Shown: piece after piece, positions 53,509 to 61,671 of the stretch
Numbering within the stretch: position 1 is the stretch's first letter
Layout: each line of letters opens with the position of its first letter
Assembly (NCBI RefSeq): GCF_039535475.1
Contig: NZ_BAAAXG010000002.1
Location: forward strand, 331,575 to 395,574
DNA: 64,000 nt
Source: Streptomyces showdoensis
GTDB lineage: Bacteria; Actinomycetota; Actinomycetes; Streptomycetales; Streptomycetaceae
Reading direction: 5' to 3'
Notes under the pieces: generated by a model
Databases searched by the model: none
What the model was told of the DNA's origin: nothing
Seen by the model: the letters and a program-made list of their open reading frames with translations, nothing else
Made by a program: the position numbers and the translations under genes

Positions 53509-53772
53509 CTACTGCATCGGGTGCTGCATGGGCTGCTGCTGCATCGGCTGCTGCACGGCCTGCGGGAGCTGCGGGAGCTGCTGCATGGGCTGCGGCTGCA
53601 TCGGCTGCTGCATGGGTCCGCGCGCCGGGGCCATCCCGGCCGGCGGCATCTGGATCACCCGGCTGAGGTCGCGGAGCACCTCCTCGGCGGTCCGGCGCAC
53701 GTCACCGGGCACGTCCCCCTGCTCGCGTATCAGCTCGGAGTAGATGGGGGCGGTGGTGTCCGCGTGATTCAT
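53509..53772 (-). CDS. Small protein with Met/Gln/Pro-repeat tail, unknown
   Basis: 87 aa. Residues 1-45 are acidic and helical (SELIREQGDVPGDVRRTAEE, VLRDLSRVIQM). Residues 54-87 are a repeat of MQQPMQ-like units rich in Met, Gln and Pro. The DNA repeat (tgctgcatg/ggctgctg units) reads in the reverse frame as a false Cys-rich protein. GAGGA lies 11 bases before the ATG. Function unknown; tail suggests a flexible, possibly aggregation- or metal-prone segment. Confidence 0.65.
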   Translation of the reverse strand: MNHADTTAPIYSELIREQGDVPGDVRRTAEEVLRDLSRVIQMPPAGMAPARGPMQQPMQPQPMQQLPQLPQAVQQPMQQQPMQHPMQ

Positions 53773-53925
53773 CGGGTTCGCATCCTCGGTGTTCTGGGGC
53801 GTTCGGGCGTGCTGGGGTGTCGTACGGGGCGGTGCGCGTGTGGCCGGCCCGCCGGGGCCGGGGCTCCGACGGCGGTCACAGGACGGCGAGTCTACGGGGC
53901 CGCGTCCCCGCCCCGGGGTACGGGT

Positions 53926-54912
53926 TCACGCCTCGGGCGTGAACCCGGCCCTCTTGTACGTCCGCATGAGCAGCGCCGTCTCCGTGGACGTGACCCCGTC
54001 GACGCGGCCCAGGACCCGGGCCGCGAAGTCGTGGACGTCCCGGACGTCCCGGTGGCTGGAGTAGCCCAGCAGGTTCGTCGTGCCCGAGGTGACCACCAGG
54101 TGGCGGACGGCCGGTTCGCGGGCCAGCAGCCGGATCGCCGGGTCGAGCGCCCGGTAGGGCAGCCCGAGCCGGAACCGGGCCTCGACCGGGTACCCGAGCA
54201 CGGCCGGATCCGCCCGCAGCCGCAGGTGCAGCACGTGCGAGTCCATCAGGCGGGCCAGCCGGCGCCGGGCCGTCGTCTCGCCCGCCCGCAGCTCCCGCGC
54301 GAGCCGCGTGGTCGACATCCGGGCGTCCCGGCGCAGCAGCTCCACCAGCCGCCGGTCCAGCTCGTCGAGGACCGGGGGCTCCGGCAGCGCCCGGCCCTCC
54401 ATCGCGTGCCGCCGCACCTCGGTCGGCGCGTCGGCGTAGGGCGCCCAGTCGCTCGCCGTGAGCAGCAGCCGCAGCACCAGCGCCGAGTGGAGGTCCACCA
54501 CGCCGTCCAGACGGCCCACGCCCGAGTCGAGCAGGGTGAGCAGCGCCCCGTGATCGGGGAGGTTCACCTCGGCGAAGACGTCCAGCGCCCCGGTGGCGAC
54601 CTCCACGGACCGGACCTCGTCCAGCGCGGCGAGCGCGAGCGCGACCTCGTGCACCCGGCCCGGGGCGCACCGCACGGCCAGCTCGGCCGTGACGCCCTCG
54701 TGGAGGTACTCGGGGACCAGGGCCGCGACGAAGGCGACCCGCCCGCTCGCCGTCATGCGCTCCAGACGGCGCGCCACCGTCCGCTCGTGCACCCCCACGG
54801 CCGCCGCGACGTCCGCGAACGCGGCCCTCGGGGAGCGGTGCAGGACCCGCAGGACGGCGTGGTCCAGCCCGTCCAGGACCAGCGGGGGTCCCGCCGCCGT
54901 TCTGTCCGCCAT
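53926..54912 (-). CDS. Dual-module Lrp/AsnC-family regulator
   Basis: 328 aa, twice the usual Lrp length: two winged HTH modules (LDGLDHAVLRVLHRSPRAAF, RTVARRLERM; and LDELDRRLVELLRRDARMST, ETTARRRLARLM), each followed by an AsnC/RAM-like ligand domain. The ATG at 54912 has GAGGGAA upstream; an ATG at 55029 gives an Arg-rich non-homologous extension. It diverges from the MFS/M20 operon, its likely target, with a short palindrome between. Dual AsnC proteins are common in Streptomyces. Confidence 0.9.
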   Translation of the reverse strand: MADRTAAGPPLVLDGLDHAVLRVLHRSPRAAFADVAAAVGVHERTVARRLERMTASGRVAFVAALVPEYLHEGVTAELAVRCAPGRVHEVALALAALDEVRSVEVATGALDVFAEVNLPDHGALLTLLDSGVGRLDGVVDLHSALVLRLLLTASDWAPYADAPTEVRRHAMEGRALPEPPVLDELDRRLVELLRRDARMSTTRLARELRAGETTARRRLARLMDSHVLHLRLRADPAVLGYPVEARFRLGLPYRALDPAIRLLAREPAVRHLVVTSGTTNLLGYSSHRDVRDVHDFAARVLGRVDGVTSTETALLMRTYKRAGFTPEA

Positions 54913-55098
54913 CACGGTTCCCTCATCGCTTCCTCGTCGTCGGCGGGTGCGCGCCGCGCGCTTCCGGCGGAGCTCCGACCGTCCGCCCGAACCCGTACCG
55001 GGAAGGGCCTCCGTGCCCGATTCCGCCACCGGACCCCGCCCCGCTGCCGCAATCGTCCGTGTTGACCTTCAAGTCTTGCCGGAAGTGGGGCCCGCTCG

Positions 55099-55109
55099 CC
55101 ACATTGTGG
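55099..55109. promoter_or_regulatory. Short palindrome CCACATTGTGG in Lrp/MFS intergenic region
   Basis: A 5-1-5 perfect palindrome, AT-rich at its centre, in the 290-bp region between the AsnC-type gene and the MFS gene (start 55203). It is the only symmetrical element I see there and is a candidate regulator site. Confidence 0.4.
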
Positions 55110-55202
55110 TGCGCGTTCCTCCGCGCTTTCCGCAGTCTCCAGAGTGGCCCCTTCCGCTTCCCCCCTGCCGATCCCCGCGGCTCTCCCGGACAGGTTGTAC
55201 GT

Positions 55203-56675
55203 ATGACCCTCTCCTCAGGCAGCACCCGCACCACCCCCGTCCACAGACGCCCCGGCCCCCGCCCGACGCCCACCGGGGTGGTCATCGCCTCGGTCGCCCT
55301 CGTCGAGCTCTCCAGCGGCGTCACCCAGGGGTTCCTCTCGCCGCTCCTCAAGGGACTGACCGAGACGCTCGGGGTCACCGCCGCCGACCTCAACTGGATC
55401 AGCATCGCCAACCTCCTGGCCAGCGTCGCCTTCACCCCCGTGCTCTCCCGCATGGGCGACCTCCACGGCCACCGCCGCATGCTGCGCTGGAACCTCGTCC
55501 TGGTGATCCTCGGCTCGGTCCTCGTCGGACTCAGCCGCTCCTTCCCGGTCCTGCTCGCCGGGCAGATCCTGCAGGGCGCCATCGCCGGGTTCTTCCCGCT
55601 CCTCGTCGGCATCCTGCGCAACCGCGCCGGAGCCGGCGGCGACGCCGAGAGCCGCCGGGGCATCAGCTACATGGTCGCCGCGCTCGTCGGCGGACTCACC
55701 CTCGGCCTCCTCGCCAGCGGCTTCGTCGCCGCCTCGGTCGACAGCCCCACCGCCGCCCTCTGGGTCCCCGCCGTCGGCGCCACCCTCGCCCTCGTCGCCA
55801 CCTGGCCCTTCCTGCCCGAGTCCGCCGACCGGCCCGGCGGCTCCGTCGACTGGGCGGGCGGACTGCTGCTCTGCGCCGGGCTCGTCGCCCTGATGCTCGC
55901 GCTCGGCCTCGGCGGCACCCCCGGCTGGGAGTGGACCTCCGCACGCACCCTCGGCACCCTCGTGGCGGGCGTGCTCGTCACCGCCCTGTGGGTCCTGGTC
56001 GAACTGCGCACGGACGAGCCGATGATCGACGTGCGGATGTTCCGGCACCGCAACGTGGTCGTCGTCTCCGTCACCACCCTCACCTTCAGCTTCTGCATGC
56101 TCGGCCTGCAGATCGCCCACCCCGTCTTCCTCGGCACCTCCCGCGCCGAGACCGGCTACGGCTTCGGCCTCGGGCCGGTCGCCATCGGCCTCGCGATGCT
56201 CCCCAACCTGCTCTCCCTCGCCGCCGGAGCGCTCGCCGCCCCCGCCGTCGCCGCCCGCCTCTCCGACCGCCGCACCCTCGTCGGGGGCTCGCTCCTGATG
56301 GCCGCCGGCTACGGGCTCGACCTCCTCGCGCACGGCACCGCCGCGCCCTTCCTGCTCGGCACCGCCCTGGCCGGCTTCGGCACCGGGCTGCTCCAGCACT
56401 CCACCCGCACCCTCGCCGTCGAGTCCGTCCCGCACGAGCGCACCTCCGTCGGCTCCGGCATCAACGAGCTCCTCATCAACGTCGGCGGCTCGCTCGGCGC
56501 CGCCGCCGTCCTGACCGTCTTCGCCGCCCGCACCCCCGCCGGGCACACCCTGCCCGAACTCGGCGCCTACACCACCTCCTGGACCGTGTGCGCGGGCGTC
56601 TCCCTCGCGGGCGCCGCCGCCGCGCTCCTGCTCCGTGACCCCGCCCCCCGCCCCGCCGCCAAGGACCTCCGATGA
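55203..56675 (+). CDS. MFS transporter (DHA2-like)
   Basis: 490 aa, 14 predicted helices. FTPVLSRMGDLHGHRRMLRW is motif A, GQILQGAIAGFFPLLVGILR follows in helix 4, and the C-terminal LQHSTRTLAVESVPHERTSV, then GSGINELLINVGGSLGAAAV are characteristic of actinobacterial exporters. The ATG at 55203 starts the family N-terminus. Its stop overlaps the next start (ATGA), so it works with the M20 hydrolase: export or import of an amide conjugate or its product. Confidence 0.9.
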   Translation: MTLSSGSTRTTPVHRRPGPRPTPTGVVIASVALVELSSGVTQGFLSPLLKGLTETLGVTAADLNWISIANLLASVAFTPVLSRMGDLHGHRRMLRWNLVLVILGSVLVGLSRSFPVLLAGQILQGAIAGFFPLLVGILRNRAGAGGDAESRRGISYMVAALVGGLTLGLLASGFVAASVDSPTAALWVPAVGATLALVATWPFLPESADRPGGSVDWAGGLLLCAGLVALMLALGLGGTPGWEWTSARTLGTLVAGVLVTALWVLVELRTDEPMIDVRMFRHRNVVVVSVTTLTFSFCMLGLQIAHPVFLGTSRAETGYGFGLGPVAIGLAMLPNLLSLAAGALAAPAVAARLSDRRTLVGGSLLMAAGYGLDLLAHGTAAPFLLGTALAGFGTGLLQHSTRTLAVESVPHERTSVGSGINELLINVGGSLGAAAVLTVFAARTPAGHTLPELGAYTTSWTVCAGVSLAGAAAALLLRDPAPRPAAKDLR

Positions 56676-57868
56676 GCACCGCCACCCCCGCCCCGACGAC
56701 CGAACGGCTCCGCGAGCACGCCCGCCGCACCCTGGCCGGCCGCCAGGACGCCGTCCTCGGCCTCAGCCACGCGCTGCACGCCGACCCCGAACTCGCCTAC
56801 GAGGAACACCGCGCGGCCCGCCGCATCGCCGACCTCGCCGAGGGCGCCGGCTTCGACGTGACCCGCGAGGCGTACGGGCTGCCCACCGCCTTCCGCGCCA
56901 CCGCCGGCAGCGGCGACCTGGTCATCGGCATCTGCGCCGAGTACGACGCCCTCCCCGGCATCGGCCACGCCTGCGGCCACAACGTCAACGGGGCGGCCGC
57001 CGTCTCCGCGGCCCTCGCCCTCGCCCCGCTCGCCGACGAGCTCGGCATCACCGTCGCCCTGCTCGGCACCCCCGCCGAGGAGGCCGGCGGCGGCAAGGTC
57101 GACCTGCTGAACGCGGGAGCCTTCGACGACGTCGCCGCCGCGATGATGGTGCACGCCGCGCCGCAGGACGCCGTCGGCATGAGCTCGCTCGCCATCAGCA
57201 GCCTCGACGTCTCCTACACCGGCGTCACCGCGCACGCCGCCGCCATGCCGCACCGCGGCGTGAACGCCGCCGACGCCCTGATGATCGCCCAGGTCGCCAT
57301 CGCGGCCCACCGCCAGCAGATGATCCCCGGCGCCGTCGTCTCGGGCGTCGTCACCTCCGCGGGCGAGGCCGCCAACGTCATCCCCGGCCGGGCCACCGCC
57401 TCCTACGACTGCCGTGCCGGCAGCAGCGAGGAACTCGCCGGGCTCAAGGCCAGGATCCGGGCCTGCTTCGAGGCCGGCGCGCTCGCCACCGGTGCCGAAC
57501 TCGCCCTGGAGACCGTCGGCCACGACTACGCCGACCTGCGCCAGGACCTGGCCATGGGCGAGGCCTACCGCGCCGCGGCCCAGGCCCTCGGCCGCACCGT
57601 CCCGGCCTCCGACCCGGGCCTGCGCGGCGGCTCCACCGACATGGGCAACGTGTCCCACCTCGTACCGACCATCCACCCGATGATCGGCTACGACTGCGGC
57701 GACGCGATCATGCACAACCCGGAGTTCACCCGCTACGGCACCACCCCAGCGGCCGACCGCGCCGTCCTCGACGGCGGCCTCGCCATGGCCTGGACGGCGA
57801 TCACGCTCGCGACCGACGCGGCCCAGCGCCGCCGGCTGCTCGCGGACGTGGCCGGCAGGCGCCGCTAA
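56672..57868 (+). CDS. M20-family amidohydrolase (AbgB-like)
   Basis: 398 aa. IGICAEYDALPGIGHACGHN holds the first metal ligands, LGTPAEEAGGGKVDLLNAGA the catalytic Glu region, VHAAPQDAVGMSSLAI a further ligand, and the dimerisation domain TAHAAAMPHRGVNAADALMI follows. The GIGHACGHNVNG and GSTDMGNVSHLVPTIHPMIG pattern resembles AbgB/p-aminobenzoyl-glutamate hydrolases and related M20D enzymes. Co-translated with the MFS gene. Probably cleaves an amide-linked amino acid conjugate. Confidence 0.92.
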   Translation: MSTATPAPTTERLREHARRTLAGRQDAVLGLSHALHADPELAYEEHRAARRIADLAEGAGFDVTREAYGLPTAFRATAGSGDLVIGICAEYDALPGIGHACGHNVNGAAAVSAALALAPLADELGITVALLGTPAEEAGGGKVDLLNAGAFDDVAAAMMVHAAPQDAVGMSSLAISSLDVSYTGVTAHAAAMPHRGVNAADALMIAQVAIAAHRQQMIPGAVVSGVVTSAGEAANVIPGRATASYDCRAGSSEELAGLKARIRACFEAGALATGAELALETVGHDYADLRQDLAMGEAYRAAAQALGRTVPASDPGLRGGSTDMGNVSHLVPTIHPMIGYDCGDAIMHNPEFTRYGTTPAADRAVLDGGLAMAWTAITLATDAAQRRRLLADVAGRRR

Positions 57869-57932
57869 AACGGCTCGTCAGGGCCGTTGCCGACGGACGA
57901 GAATGGGCCTCCTTGAAACCGGGAGGGAACCC

Positions 57933-59150
57933 ATGAGCCAGGCGTACCTGACTCTCGACGCGCTGCTGCCCGCGCAGGAGCTGGCGGCAGCCGTCGAAGC
58001 CGGGCATGTGACCCGCAAGTCGCACCCCGAGCTGCCGCTGTCGATCTACACGTACACGCGGGTCTGTCAGTACGAAGGCGTCTGGAACGAGGTCACCGTC
58101 CGCTGCCGGGGCCTCGTCGCCGACGACACCACCGGCCGGATCGTCGCCCTCCCCCTGCCCAAGTTCTTCAACGTCTCCGAACACGAGAGCGGCCGCCCCT
58201 ACGCGCCCGCGCTGCCCGACGAGCCGTTCGAGGTGTACGAGAAGGTCGACGGCAGCCTCGGCGTCGTCTTCCACTACGAGGGCCGCTGGCGGGTCGCCTC
58301 CAAGGGCTCCTTCATCAGCACCCAGGCCACCTGGGCGCAGCGCCGCCTCGACGCCGCCGACACCACGGCGCTGGTGCCGGGCGTCACGTACCTCGCCGAG
58401 ATCCTCTACCCGCAGAACCGCATCGTCGTCGACTACGGCGACCGCCGGGACCTCGTCCTGCTCGCCGCGTTCGGACCGGACGGCACCGAGCTCGCCCTCG
58501 CCGAGGCCGCGGCCGCGTGGAGCGGCGTCGGGTCCGTCGTCACGGTCCACCCGCCCATGCCGCTCGACGCCCTCGTCAAGCTGACGGAGTCGAGCACGCT
58601 GCCCGACGGCGCGCCCGCGACCGGCACCGACGCCGAGGGCTTCGTGCTGCGCTTCGCCTCCGGCATCCGCGCCAAGGCGAAGATCGCCGAGTACGTCCGC
58701 CTCCACAAGGTCCTCACCGGCGTCACCGAGCGCGACATCTGGCGCGGCCACGGCATCCAGCGCTTCGCCGGCACCTCCGCCAAGCGCCTCGCCCAGGGCC
58801 TCGGCCTGTCCATGGCCGAGCTCGGCGGCGTCCGCAGCGACGGCGGACGTCCGCTGGACGCCCTGCTGGAGCAGGTGCCCGACGAGTTCGACGCCTGGGT
58901 GCGGTCCGTGATCCGGCGCCTGGAGGACGCCTACACCGCGCGCGAGCGCGCCATCGACCAGGCGTACGCTGAGCTGGCCCCGCTCTCCGGGGACCGGGGC
59001 GCGTTCGCCCGGGCGGTCAAGGAGCTGCCCGACCCGAGCCTGCGCTCCGCCATGTTCCTGCGTCTCGACGGGCGTCCCACCGAGCTGTTCACCTGGCGGT
59101 CGCTGCGTCCCGAGAACGCCGACCCGTTCACCACCGACGAGGAGAACTGA
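57933..59150 (+). CDS. T4 Rnl1-like RNA ligase
   Basis: 405 aa. Nucleotidyltransferase motif I is YEKVDGSLG with the AMP-accepting Lys104; motif III region LAEILYPQNRIVVDYGDRRD; motif IV EGFVLRF (235-241); motif V AKAKIAEYVR (248-254). The C-terminal helical domain (about 255-400) is typical of Rnl1-type tRNA-repair ligases. GGGAGG lies upstream. The polynucleotide kinase-phosphatase gene starts two bases after its stop, so the two form an RNA end-healing and sealing cassette like that of phage T4, which repairs tRNAs cut by anticodon nucleases. Confidence 0.92.
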   Translation: MSQAYLTLDALLPAQELAAAVEAGHVTRKSHPELPLSIYTYTRVCQYEGVWNEVTVRCRGLVADDTTGRIVALPLPKFFNVSEHESGRPYAPALPDEPFEVYEKVDGSLGVVFHYEGRWRVASKGSFISTQATWAQRRLDAADTTALVPGVTYLAEILYPQNRIVVDYGDRRDLVLLAAFGPDGTELALAEAAAAWSGVGSVVTVHPPMPLDALVKLTESSTLPDGAPATGTDAEGFVLRFASGIRAKAKIAEYVRLHKVLTGVTERDIWRGHGIQRFAGTSAKRLAQGLGLSMAELGGVRSDGGRPLDALLEQVPDEFDAWVRSVIRRLEDAYTARERAIDQAYAELAPLSGDRGAFARAVKELPDPSLRSAMFLRLDGRPTELFTWRSLRPENADPFTTDEEN

Positions 59151-59152
59151 CC

Positions 59153-60067
59153 GTGCCCGTGGTCCACGTCATGACCGGACTGCCCGCCTCCGGCAAGACC
59201 ACCGCCGCCCGCGCCCTGCAGGAGCGGTCCGAGGGCCGGATGCGCCGCGTCAACCTCGACGACCTGCGCACCATGCTCGACGTGCCGGGCGGCGACCGCC
59301 GCTCGCACGCCCACGAACAGACCGTCCTCGGCATCCAGGACATGGCCGTCCGCGCCGCCGTCGACGACGGCTTCGACGTGGTCGTCGACAACACCCACCT
59401 CACCCCGCACATCCCCAAGCGCCTCAAGGCCGCCGTCGCGGGCCGCGAAGCCACCTTCGTCGTGCACGACTTCACCGACGTGCCCGTCGACGAGTGCGTC
59501 CGCCGCGACGCCGCCCGCGAGCGGCCCGTCGGCGAGGAGATCATCCGCATCCTGGCCGACAAGCACACCAAGGCCAGGCGCGGCGGCTGGCGGCTCACCG
59601 ACGACTGGCTCAACGACCGGCCCGCCGTCACCCCGTACGTCCCCGACCCCGCCCTGCCCTCGGCCGTCCTGTGCGACATCGACGGCACCCTGGCGCTGCG
59701 CGGCGACCGCGGACCGTACGACTTCAGCCGCTGTGACCTCGACCTGCTCAACGTCTCGGTCCGCGAGGCCCTGCGCGCCTTCCAGAGCTCCCACCAGGAC
59801 CGGATCGTGCTGCTCTCCGGCCGCAGCGAGGACCACCGGGCGATGACGGAGGCCTGGCTGGAGCGCCACGAGGTGCCCTACGACGAGCTGTGGATGCGCG
59901 CCTCCGACGACGGCCGCTCCGACGACCTCGTCAAGGCCGAGCTCTTCGACGCGCACGTACGCCACCGCTACGCGGTCCGCGTCTCGCTGGACGACCGGGA
60001 CCGGGTCGTCGCCGTCTGGCGCCGGATGGGCCTGCCCACCTGGCAGGTCAACTACGGCAACTTCTGA
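59153..60067 (+). CDS. Polynucleotide kinase-phosphatase (T4 Pnkp-like)
   Basis: 304 aa, close to T4 Pnkp (301 aa). Kinase domain first: P-loop GLPASGKTT (9-17), VDNTHLTPHIPKRLKAAV, and a lid HTKARRGGW. The HAD phosphatase domain follows with the nucleophile motif LCDIDGTLALRGD (Asp175, Asp177), LLSGRSEDHR and SLDDRDRVVAVWRRMGLPTW. It converts 2',3'-cyclic or 3'-phosphate and 5'-OH ends into 3'-OH and 5'-phosphate for the ligase. GTG start two bases after the ligase stop, so the pair is co-translated. Domain order is as in T4. Confidence 0.93.
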   Translation: MPVVHVMTGLPASGKTTAARALQERSEGRMRRVNLDDLRTMLDVPGGDRRSHAHEQTVLGIQDMAVRAAVDDGFDVVVDNTHLTPHIPKRLKAAVAGREATFVVHDFTDVPVDECVRRDAARERPVGEEIIRILADKHTKARRGGWRLTDDWLNDRPAVTPYVPDPALPSAVLCDIDGTLALRGDRGPYDFSRCDLDLLNVSVREALRAFQSSHQDRIVLLSGRSEDHRAMTEAWLERHEVPYDELWMRASDDGRSDDLVKAELFDAHVRHRYAVRVSLDDRDRVVAVWRRMGLPTWQVNYGNF

Positions 60068-60120
60068 CCCGCGCCCTCCGTGCGGCCGCCTCGGTCACGC
60101 TCCCGGTCCCGGTCTCGCGG

Positions 60121-60150
60121 CCCGGGCCGGATGCGACCCGGGCCGGATGC
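60121..60150. repeat. Tandem 14-bp direct repeat, 16-bp period
   Basis: CCCGGGCCGGATGC occurs at 60121-60134 and 60137-60150, in the 162-bp gap between the Pnkp and radical SAM genes. A TAGGGT at 60171 could be a -10 element but I see no matching -35. Confidence 0.8.
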
Positions 60151-60229
60151 CGCACCGGCCCCCGCCGTCCTAGGGTGGCGGGGGCCCACCACGGCTCATG
60201 ACCGTCCGACCGAGGAGATGTAACCGCGC

Positions 60230-61546
60230 ATGATCCGCCGCACCGACGAGGTCGAAGACCTCATGCACCGCTTCCCGCACGTCCCCAGGGAGGCGGTGAT
60301 CAAGGAGGACCTGCTGCGCGGCGGCATCGCCTTCGACGAGTCGGCCCTCACGGACAGCGCCAACGAGGCGTCCGGTGAGGTCAAGCCCAAGTCGTACTTC
60401 ATCTTCTCCTTCGACCACCGCACCCTCCCGGAGCTCGGCGAGGCCGCCCTGCGCCGGCCGCCGGAGGAGATCGTCCTCACCGGCGGCCCGTACGAGCTGC
60501 GCCGCACCGTCGTGTCCGTCCGCGTCAACCCGTCCTCGCCGTACCGCGTCGCCGCGGGCGAGGACGGGATGCTCGGGCTCTACCTGGACGGGCGCCGGAT
60601 CGCCGACGTCGGCCTGCCGCCCATGCCGGAGTACTACCGGCACACCCTCTCCAGCGGGAAGTCCGTGATGGAGGTGGCCCCCACGATCCAGTGGGGCTAC
60701 CTGATCTACCTCACCGTCTTCCGCGTCTGCCAGTACTTCGGCGCCAAGGAGGAGTGCCAGTACTGCGACATCAACCACAACTGGCGCCAGCACAAGGCCG
60801 CCGGACGCCCCTACACCGGCGTCAAGGACGTGGAGGAGGTGCTGGAGGCGCTGGCCATCATCGACAAGTACGACACGACCGGCGCCTCCACCGCCTACAC
60901 CCTGACCGGCGGCGCGGTCACCTCGCGGGTCGGTGGCAAGGACGAGGCGGACTTCTACGGCCAGTACGCGCAGGCCATCGAGGAGCGCTTCCCCGGCCGC
61001 TGGATCGGCAAGGTCGTCGCCCAGGCCCTGCCCAAGGCCGACGTCCAGCGCTTCAAGGACTACGGCATCCAGATCTACCACCCCAACTACGAGGTGTGGG
61101 ACAAGCGCCTGTTCGAGCTGTACTGCCCCGGCAAGGAGCGCTACGTCGGCCGCGACGAGTGGCACCGCCGCATCCTGGACTCCGCGGAGGTCTTCGGGCC
61201 GCGCAACGTCATCCCCAACTTCGTGGCGGGCGTCGAGATGGCCGAGCCCTTCGGCTTCACCACCGTCGACGAGGCCATCGCCTCCACCACGGAGGGCCTG
61301 GAGTACTTCATGTCGCGCGGCATCACGCCCCGCTTCACCACCTGGTGCCCCGAGCCCACCACCCCGCTCGGCAAGGCCAATCCGGAGGGCGCCCCGCTGG
61401 AGTACCACATCCGGCTCCTGGAGGCCTACCGCGCGACCATGGAGGCCAACGGCCTCAGCTCGCCGCCCGGTTACGGCCCCGCGGGCCCCGGCCGCGCGGT
61501 CTTCTCGGTGAGCTCCTTCATGGACAGCCTCCCCGCCGAGGACTGA
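60230..61546 (+). CDS. Radical SAM protein with CX8CX2C cluster motif
   Basis: 438 aa. The likely [4Fe-4S] site is VCQYFGAKEECQYCDIN: Cys167, Cys176 and Cys179, spaced CX8CX2C instead of the canonical CX3CX2C. AYTLTGGAVTSRVGG resembles the radical SAM GGE-type strand, and the rest follows a TIM-barrel rhythm (VIPNFVAGVEMAEPFGFTTV, ITPRFTTWCPEPTTPLGK). The N-terminal 150 residues are an extra domain. Family and reaction unknown. A GAGGAG lies 12 bases before the ATG, longer than ideal. It follows the RNA-repair pair by 162 bp and ends at a hairpin. Confidence 0.85.
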   Translation: MIRRTDEVEDLMHRFPHVPREAVIKEDLLRGGIAFDESALTDSANEASGEVKPKSYFIFSFDHRTLPELGEAALRRPPEEIVLTGGPYELRRTVVSVRVNPSSPYRVAAGEDGMLGLYLDGRRIADVGLPPMPEYYRHTLSSGKSVMEVAPTIQWGYLIYLTVFRVCQYFGAKEECQYCDINHNWRQHKAAGRPYTGVKDVEEVLEALAIIDKYDTTGASTAYTLTGGAVTSRVGGKDEADFYGQYAQAIEERFPGRWIGKVVAQALPKADVQRFKDYGIQIYHPNYEVWDKRLFELYCPGKERYVGRDEWHRRILDSAEVFGPRNVIPNFVAGVEMAEPFGFTTVDEAIASTTEGLEYFMSRGITPRFTTWCPEPTTPLGKANPEGAPLEYHIRLLEAYRATMEANGLSSPPGYGPAGPGRAVFSVSSFMDSLPAED

Positions 61547-61565
61547 GCGCCACCGGAGCACGACG

Positions 61566-61599
61566 CCCGGACCCGGCCGCCGAGAGCGGCCGGTCCGGG
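61566..61599 (+). terminator. Hairpin terminator after the radical SAM gene
   Basis: CCCGGACCCGGCCGC (61566-61580), loop CGAGA, then GCGGCCGGTCCGGG (61586-61599): a 14-bp stem with one bulged C, 20 bp after the stop. Confidence 0.78.
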
Positions 61600-61624
61600 T
61601 GTCCCCCGGCGCCTTGTGAAATTT

Positions 61625-61644
61625 CTTGCAGGATCTTGCAGGGC
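61625..61644. promoter_or_regulatory. Direct repeat CTTGCAGGAT/CTTGCAGGGC upstream of PfkB kinase
   Basis: Two 10-bp units repeat head to tail (61625-61634 and 61635-61644) within an AT-richer patch, 28 bp before the kinase ATG. CTTGCAG repeats are known as carbohydrate-regulator sites before amylase and maltose genes in Streptomyces, so a sugar-responsive regulator is possible; that link is inference. Confidence 0.5.
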
Positions 61645-61671
61645 TTCCCCGGGCGCTGTTTGACTGCGCGC

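Noticed and set aside
53500..53640. Cys-rich reading of the plus strand (GCC/CIGCC-type repeats)
   Set aside because: This is the reverse reading of the Met/Gln/Pro tail repeat of the minus-strand gene; no start or ribosome site supports it.
60205..60232. ATG-TAA start-stop pair before the radical SAM gene
   Set aside because: The GAGGAG touches the first ATG with no spacing, so it is unlikely to be translated.
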